The notes under the pieces were generated by a model. The model saw only the letters and a list, made by a program, of their open reading frames with translations, was not told where the DNA came from and made no database searches. DNA of 64,000 bases, taken from contig NW_025335641.1 in assembly GCF_004798865.1 (NCBI RefSeq), positions 9,326,282 to 9,390,281 of the forward strand. Reading direction: 5' to 3'. Numbering within the stretch: the stretch's first letter is position 1; each line of letters starts with the position of its first letter. A program made the translations under genes and the position numbers. Origin of the DNA: Varanus komodoensis (taxonomy: Eukaryota; Chordata; Lepidosauria; Squamata; Varanidae). Shown here in pieces: positions 57,976-64,000 of this stretch.

Positions 57976-58369
57976 ATGGGCATGGTCTCACTGATTTTGA
58001 AATGTGGTGAGGCTGCTAAGATGCCCTGGAGGACTCTCTTGTACTTCATGTTGAGTGAAACTCCAGATGTTTCCCCCAAAGTTCCTCCCTCAAGGTTCCA
58101 CTGAATGTTCCAACAGCGAATGGCAAATACACGGAGAAGGAGCAGAATCAGCCCTGCTCAACATGCAAGTATATGCATTGCCTGGGCTACAGTGTTCCGA
58201 TGCGCCATGCTTGCAAGCCATCCATGCTCAGGCTCTGAGTCAATCAGGCACAGTCCACAAGTGGAGGTCAGAGGCGACTGCAGCAGGTCCAACCCCACCT
58301 CACCTCCAGTGGCCCATTGCGCTCGGCAGGGAAGTTTGGGCCTTGCAGTTCGGTTCATAAATACCTTGA

Positions 58370-58755
58370 AAAAGCTCCATTTGCAACATGCACAAGAGGG
58401 CATGTTTTCTGGGCATGTTTGTAAATTCCTGAATGTGCATTCCTATTTACAAAATGTGCACCTTAAATGTGCACTCTTAAAATGTACAATGCACATTTTA
58501 AAGTGTGCTTTTAAAAAAGTGTGCGTTTTGAAAGTGTGCTCTTTAAAAAGGCATATGTTAACAAATGCACAGATTTAAAGCCCTCACATTTTTCAAAGGG
58601 GGAAGCGAATACCATTGAAAAAGCACATTTTCCTTTCAGAATTTCAGAATTTTCATTTGCAAACAAGTCTCAGCAAAAGGAATGAGACAAACCAAATTTT
58701 GATGTGACATTCGGAGAATGTTGGCAAGTTTGAGCATTCCTGGTTTTTATATCCC
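58370..58755. repeat. Dispersed repeat, family F, inverse copy
   Basis: Interior with several words like 'aatgtgcaccttaaatgtgc' and 'aaagtgtgcttttaa'; the right edge 'tttgagcattcctgg' followed by 'atatccct' mirrors the left edge of 49729. Confidence 0.4.
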
Positions 58756-59094
58756 TACTCCATAGCTGGAAAACCACATGAGATGGACTGTGCTTCTTCC
58801 CCATTGTTATGTGGAGTATCCAAAGAATTCATTGGACAGCAATGCATGCCCTTTCTGAAAGCTAATGACGTGAGATGATATGTTGAAAAACGAAAGCCTG
58901 CCACTGTTAACAAAGCCACTCTTGCCTCACTGATAATACTTTTAAAGTTTTCTCCAGACTAGCCTCTGAATCTTGTACTGCACCTGCAACAACCCCAGCT
59001 CTCCAGAGGGCATGCACAATCAGAATCAAGTTTTGCTTGCACCTAGGAGATGATGCTGTCCCTTCTCAGATGGAAACTTCGTCCATCTGGCCAC
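58756..59094. other. No recognised feature
   Basis: Nothing recognisable. Confidence 0.45.
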
Positions 59095-59547
59095 CATTCA
59101 AAGCCCTAAAAAGATTGGAACCAAGTTACTGGCAGTCGCTGATGACCTCTTCCCATGCATGCCTGCCTTGACCCTAAGATCATCCTCAGCGGTCTCTCTC
59201 CAGGATCCCCCGCTGAAGGAGGTCAGGTGGGTGGCTACTGAGATGGAATCTTTTCTGCTGGGACTCCCTGGTTGTGGAAGGAGCTTCCAGAGAGGCTCAC
59301 CTGTGCCAGTGATGTGCACTTTGGGGCAGCAGATACTAAAGGTACTATTTCCCCATGCATTTTAGTCTTTCAGTTTCTGCTGTGAATTTTAAAATCTTTG
59401 CACTGCTGCTAGGTTCCATCTGGTTATTTTCTTTATTTAATGCTGCAGTTTCAAACATTTACATTTTATGGTTTTAATTGTTGTGAACCACCCACAGAGC
59501 TTCAGCGATTGAGCTTTTTAGAAATTTAATCGATTGATAAATAAATG
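59095..59547 (+). mobile_element. L2 LINE 3' end, longer copy
   Basis: Contains the upstream part of the ORF2 C-terminus that other copies lack: 'aaagccctaaaaagattgg' (KAL-x-RL-x-P in one frame), 'agatcatcctcagcggtctc' and 'gaaggaggtcaggtgggtgg', then the AFS-VAP region in decayed form and 'agaggctcacctg'. UTR and 'gtgaaccacccacagagct' terminus follow, with a short ATAA-type end. Older than the near-identical tails at 9.4 and 50.2 kb by its divergence. Confidence 0.8.
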
Positions 59548-60250
59548 CAATAGCTAAAGCACCCTTTGCCAACAGTGTCAGATCTGTCACTGCTAGTTTC
59601 TCTTACTGCTTTCCATAGTACAGTTCCCAAGAAGTGCAAGAATGCACAGATGCAAAGGGAAACGGCCTGGTACAACTTGGAATGTCCAGTTGAGAACTCG
59701 GTTATGAATTCCTCTCAGTGGAGATTAACCGTTCTTGTTGTGGCATTTGTTCATAAGAGCATGAGAAATATGCTCATAAGCCTGTGACTGCCCACTTTGC
59801 GCATCATGCTTCCTGAAGTTGCCACCTGATTTGCTCACACAAAGAATAAACATGCATGTGGACCTGCCTTGTTCCCTCTTCTAAAATGCATTGGTGTCAA
59901 TCTTACATTGACTCAGGAAATGTTTTGTATTTCCTGTAATGAAAATCAAATCCACGGGCAGCGTGCAACATTAGCAGGAATGACCACTGGTGCAACAGAA
60001 AACGACCACCAGGAGAATCAACAGATGTTCAAAGAAGGAAAACACAGATCTGCCCCATTCCAGACGGGTTGCTTCAATGGGTTTCCTGGGTTGTATTAAC
60101 TGCTTGTTGCACCAGGAGACATTCCTGCTAATGCAATATTATTGTTTTAAAATAATTTGGGGCAATTAAAATGTTTTAAATCAGCATTTCTAAATTGACT
60201 GAAGATAAATGCAGATGTTGGCACCTTTTACTGCAATCCCCACCCTCCTC
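59548..60250. other. No recognised feature
   Basis: No gene or named repeat seen. Confidence 0.45.
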
Positions 60251-60271
60251 CGCACACACACACACACACAA
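60251..60271. repeat. (CA)n microsatellite
   Basis: About ten CA units. Confidence 0.9.
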
Positions 60272-60429
60272 CTTCTGCTTTGCCCTCCTATTGCTCTCCA
60301 CTTGCGGTTTCCTTTCCTCATTGAGCCTGATTTGGAGCAGACAGGAACCGTCCCACAGTAGCTGTTTGAAGGTGCTTCCTGAATAGAAACGGTCAAGTAA
60401 TATTGGCCCATTATTGATGTATGACATGT

Positions 60430-61095
60430 TTTTGAACTACTCCACAGTGGATGACCTGGGCAACTTGCTATTCGCTTTGCACTTAATAACCTTCCAAGAT
60501 GATAGAAAGGCGCACAGCGAATGAATCGAGAATTACCATATAAATGATTGCATGTGAGCTAAGCAAAGCACGGGGGCCCCGTGTATAAACTTCTCTCATA
60601 ATTTTCGGCGACACTTGCATCCAGCATGGGCTTCCTGGCTCCACATGCTAATGTTCTATGAAGTTATTGCACTCCGATTAAAGCATTGCTTCATTTTGAT
60701 ACTTCCCAGCTTCTGGTGGGTCACCGAGGCTTCTGTGCAGCTTGGTCTACTGTGCCGTCATAAATCTCCATCCAAGCCGACGGCACCCAGTTCTTTGCTT
60801 CCCCCCCTCTTCTCCTTCACTGATGTCATCCTGTCACTCTTATTTATCTGGTTTATGATATTGTCTGGCTCTGCGTATGCCAAGTCTGTCTTAGGACTCA
60901 GTTGCATATTTCTAATTATTCTAATTTATTATAGAGATGTAGCCGTAAATAAGCTTCATATGTCTGTGTGGCAGGCATGACAGATTCCCTATGGCTCCAG
61001 AACTTAGCTCCAGGACCAAATGTGAGACTTGCCAGGGCTGGTGATGTGTGCGTGTGTGGAAATGGCATTCGCCCAACCCTTCCCGACCCAAAGAG
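60430..61095. other. Repeat-poor block, possibly constrained
   Basis: No repeat I know occurs here, and the sequence is of mixed composition with many 8-10 bp AT-rich transcription-factor-like words (for example 'gctaatgttc', 'tctaattattctaattta'). It precedes the candidate exon. Function unknown; conservation cannot be judged from one sequence. Confidence 0.25.
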
Positions 61096-61156
61096 ATGCT
61101 AATGAAGAGCCTCAACGTATTTGCAGTCTCACTGCTTCTCAAGCTGATCATGGGGG
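61096..61156 (+). CDS. Candidate signal-peptide first exon (weak)
   Basis: An ATG at 61096 (or 61102) opens a frame MLMKSLNVFAVSLLLKLIMG that looks like a secretory signal sequence: a Lys near the start followed by a hydrophobic stretch and a small-residue end. The frame meets a strong donor-like GGTGAGT at 61156-61162, leaving one extra base (phase 1), which is the usual phase after signal-peptide exons of immunoglobulin-superfamily and other secreted proteins. I recognise no protein with this start, see no second exon in the window and cannot identify a promoter. A chance frame is the main alternative: the frame stays open to 61383 if not spliced. Confidence 0.2.
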
Positions 61157-61315
61157 GTGAGTACCAGCAGGACTGCAGCCAAGACAGAGCCACTAGGAAA
61201 GGAGAGGGAGGTATCGGCCTGCTGGGGAAGCAGCTAGCGGAGCAAACAGGAGCAGCAGCAGCAAGAGCAGCCCAAGGAGGCCTGAGCTCCGTAGCCACGG
61301 GATTTATGCATGTAT

Positions 61316-61690
61316 GCATTATTTATCTATTAAATGTGCTTAAAAGCCACCCATTAGCAACACACTCTCTGAGCAGCCATTGATGTATAAAATCAACAAC
61401 TAACATAATGAAAGAAGGAACTCTCATAATAAACAAACAAAATAAAGTCACAATAAAATAATTAAATAAAAATAAAGGCTGCATTAATATAATTAGAACC
61501 ATGCACTAATGTAAATAGTCTAGCTGATACCAAATGTTTTTCCATAACTGGGGTGCCACCCCAGAAAAGGCCCTCCTTCTTGCAACCTTCCCCTTAACCT
61601 GCTTGGGAAGAGGAAGTCGTAGGAGGGCCCCGCTGGATGATCTTAACAACTGGCAGGAATATATGGAGTAAGGTGCTCCCTAAGATACTG
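61316..61690 (-). mobile_element. L2 LINE 3' end
   Basis: 'agccacccattagcaacac' marks the decayed terminus; A-rich UTR follows, and at about 61550-61660 the blocks 'aactggggtgccacccc', 'agaaaaggccctccttcttg' and 'ttaacctgcttggg' are the inverse of the L2 ORF2 C-terminus, parallel to 63.8 kb. Confidence 0.75.
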
Positions 61691-63522
61691 TGGCATCTTA
61701 GATACTGTGGTATCTTCAAGCGGTTTAGAAGATCATGTGGCAATTGGAAAAGCAAAACTGAACATCGGTGGAGAGGAAGAAAGGAATGCTCTTGTGAGTT
61801 GGTTCCTCCCTCCCACCATCTGGCCCCAAAACTCAAAGCAACCCTTTGAAAATGCACTTCTTTTATGGAGACCTCACTGGTAGCAGAATCCTTTGAGCTC
61901 TAAATAGCCTTCTACCAAAGGAGAAGCCTGTGCTTTGGTAAAGAGCTGAATCCAATCTGGAAACTTTCCCATGGCCCCTTTCAGTAAAACATCTGGCTCC
62001 ACCCTCAGGGTGTTTCTTGTGGCTTGAAGTCAAGGTGGTGGGAACAGCACAGCCCCTCTAACTGAACAGTTTGTTTCTCCTGACACCTCAGCACTGGGTC
62101 AATGATCAGGCCTTCACCTTCTACCCCCCACCTCCTAAAACCCCTCACCTACCACAACCCTCCCAAGCTTGGCCTGAGAAACTTCGCTAGGAACAGCTGG
62201 AAGAGTTTCAAACTTCAGCTCTCCACTTCTCTTCCCCTCCATTGCCAAATCCTCTTCCCATTCCCACTGAACAGGCTACAGTGTGTGAAAGACTGACCCA
62301 CCCTCTACAAACATCCTGCCTGGAGAAAATGGTCAGTCAGGACCAAGCACAGATCCCTCCTTTTAGGAAGGAGGGTACATCAGCAACATTGAGCTGCAGG
62401 TCACACCCATATTGTCTAGGCACCATGTGTTTTTGGTTGCCTATGAAAGGCAAGGGAGGTATGAATGGATGTGGCATGGACAGCTCCTCAAGGAAACTCA
62501 AGAGAAGATAGGAGGCTGCTACAGAGCCAGCATCATGGGTGGGCCTGTCCGGGTGGCTGCTGGGGCTCCACACCCCTGCACGAGTCAGGAACCCCCTGGA
62601 GCTACTCCTCCCTTTGGCAGCCTGCTTGTTCATCTGCCGATTTTCATGGCCCAGAGAGTGGTGCTGAGGAGAGGAGGAACTGTTGACGCCAGTATCTGGC
62701 CCCCAAGGCTAGAAGCACCAGATCCTAGATCAAGTCATAGTTCAGGAGCAGTTCAGGAGCAGGAGCTAGGCATTGGGCTCCCTGCCCTTCCCCATACCCA
62801 TGGGGCACCATGTGAAAAAACTACATCTGTAAGGGCCTTGTGCGCTCCCCATGCACTAGAGAGCACCATGTAAAATGGGCTTCAATGCTGACAGGGGCAG
62901 TGCAGTGAGGGCTGTGCTGGGATGAGCAACGGGGTGCTCTCTGCTCACAAGTCCCATGTTGACCACCCTCATCAGAGACAGATCCTGCAAAGGACCTGGG
63001 CAGTTGTGGGTTTCTGAAAAGCCTGCTATGAGGGCAGTTGCCCTTGTGTAATACACTGGGTGCAGTACAGCTATAATGGCTGAAGGCCCCATATCCTCAG
63101 CCTAGCTCCAAAAACCATTTTCTTGTTGCAACTGTAATTCAGTCGTAGGCAGCATCAGCATAAGCTGTGCAAGGACTCACTCACCAGCAGGAGCAGACAT
63201 GCAAGGAGGCAGAGCGCTCCAGCCCTGTGCCTTCCTGCATCCCATCTGCTTCCCTCTCCTTGCAGAGGGTGGCTGTCTGAAGACGGAGCCTCTGCTTGCG
63301 CACAGAGAACCAAAATGCAGATTTCTCAATGTGCAAAATAAGGCAACTGTAGAAGAAACTGGTTGGTAGTTACAGTGGCATCCCAAACTACCACTGACAA
63401 CAGAACATCAAACATTTCGATGAGGGTTTCACACATGGAATGCACTTTTTGTGACCAGTCTTCTGGCCTGTGTGAAGAGCCACCAGGGCTTCTTCAGACC
63501 ATTGTCTTCCACTAAGAGAAGG
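61691..63522. other. No recognised gene
   Basis: About 1.8 kb; GC-richer between 62.4 and 63.3 kb with several overlapping frames (153 codons at 62412-62873 +), none with a known domain. Confidence 0.4.
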
Positions 63523-64000
63523 TTTATTTATTTATTTGATTTATTGATTTATTTACTTACAGCATTTCTACCCCTTCCTTAACAGCAGCTCAGGACGGCT
63601 TACAACATAACCGAACAAACAATAATTAAACAAAAGAGGTTGAACCAACAAAATAAAGTAAAAGGAGGTGAAATGTGACTTAGCATGACAGGAAAAGCAG
63701 ATTAAAACTTTAAATATTAAAATGTTGGGCAAATAAAAACTTTCTTACCTGGCACCAAAAAGAATATAGTGTTGGCACCAGGAGAACCTCTCTAGGGAGT
63801 GTGTTCCACAGATGGGGTGCCACCATGGAAAAGGCCCTCCTCCGGGTATTCGCTCTCCTAACCTCCTTCAAGGAGGGTTCCCGGAGGAGATCCTCCACCT
63901 CTGATCTTAAGTGGGGGGAGGGAACGTATAGGGGAGAAGACGTTCCTTCAGGTAGCCTGGTCCCAAGACGTTTAGGGCTTTATAGGTTAATACCAGCATC
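63523..64000 (-). mobile_element. L2 LINE 3' end, continues past window edge
   Basis: (ATTT)n-like end at 63523-63560, terminus, A-rich UTR, then the ORF2 C-terminus and, from about 63900 to the edge, the upstream coding part (inverse of 'aaagccctaaacgtcttggg'). The element's 5' part lies outside the window. Confidence 0.88.
63725..63898 (-). pseudogene. L2 ORF2 C-terminal remnant
   Basis: The minus-strand frame reads EVRRANTRRRAFSMVAPHLW, NTLPREVLLVPTLYSFWCQV, RKFLFAQHFNI, ending the protein. AFS-VAP-LWN-LP-E and the F-x-QV-K-FLF spacing are the most conserved features of this L2-type C-terminus. This is the best preserved copy in the window, though the stretch upstream of it is out of frame. 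Confidence 0.85.

Overview
This is vertebrate nuclear DNA from a non-coding, repeat-rich stretch (intergenic or a long intron), most likely of a squamate reptile, probably a lizard. The call rests on repeats: a full-length BovB (RTE clade) LINE, many L2-type 3' ends with a conserved GC-rich tail motif, CR1 fragments, MIR-like and tRNA-derived SINEs, abundant short fold-back DNA elements of kinds I recall as common in lizards, and long microsatellites. I found no host gene that I can name, no functional tRNA or rRNA gene, no CRISPR array and nothing prokaryotic. Most open reading frames are short chance frames.

Layout. 1-9 kb: mostly single-copy DNA with small fold-back elements and two RTE 3' ends. 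9-16 kb: L2 tail, palindromic elements, a hAT-like element with 8-bp target duplications (12.7-13.3 kb) and one copy of an unnamed dispersed repeat. 16-21 kb: microsatellites and a nested SINE cluster at 18.9-19.4 kb in which a 5S-rRNA-like SINE with an L2-type tail sits inside a tRNA-derived SINE. 24.3-27.5 kb: complete BovB LINE flanked by a 10-bp duplication; its EN and RT domains are readable but carry stops and frameshifts. 28-42 kb: L2 3' ends, purine microsatellites, more dispersed repeats. 42.5-43.6 kb: a second hAT-type element with a perfect 8-bp duplication, itself hit by L2 tails. 44-52 kb: three CR1 pieces, several L2 pieces, a compound pentamer/heptamer satellite. 53.5-54.3 kb: apparent three-level nest of two DNA transposons and an L2 tail. 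55-64 kb: further L2 3' ends, one running off the right edge, and a repeat-poor block at 60.4-61.3 kb with one weak candidate for a signal-peptide first exon.

How it fits together. The window reads as layered transposition rather than a gene system. The L2-type tail occurs on L2 ORF remnants, on tail-only insertions and on the 5S-like SINE, which suggests that one L2 lineage mobilised several partners. Nesting gives a relative order: old DNA transposons were hit later by L2 tails, and the tRNA-type SINE was hit by the 5S-type SINE. I did not find a convincing undescribed biological system; the best leads are the 5S/L2 chimeric SINE, the unnamed dispersed repeat with at least seven copies, the tail-only L2 insertions and the possible exon. 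All family names come from recognition of motifs without any database search.
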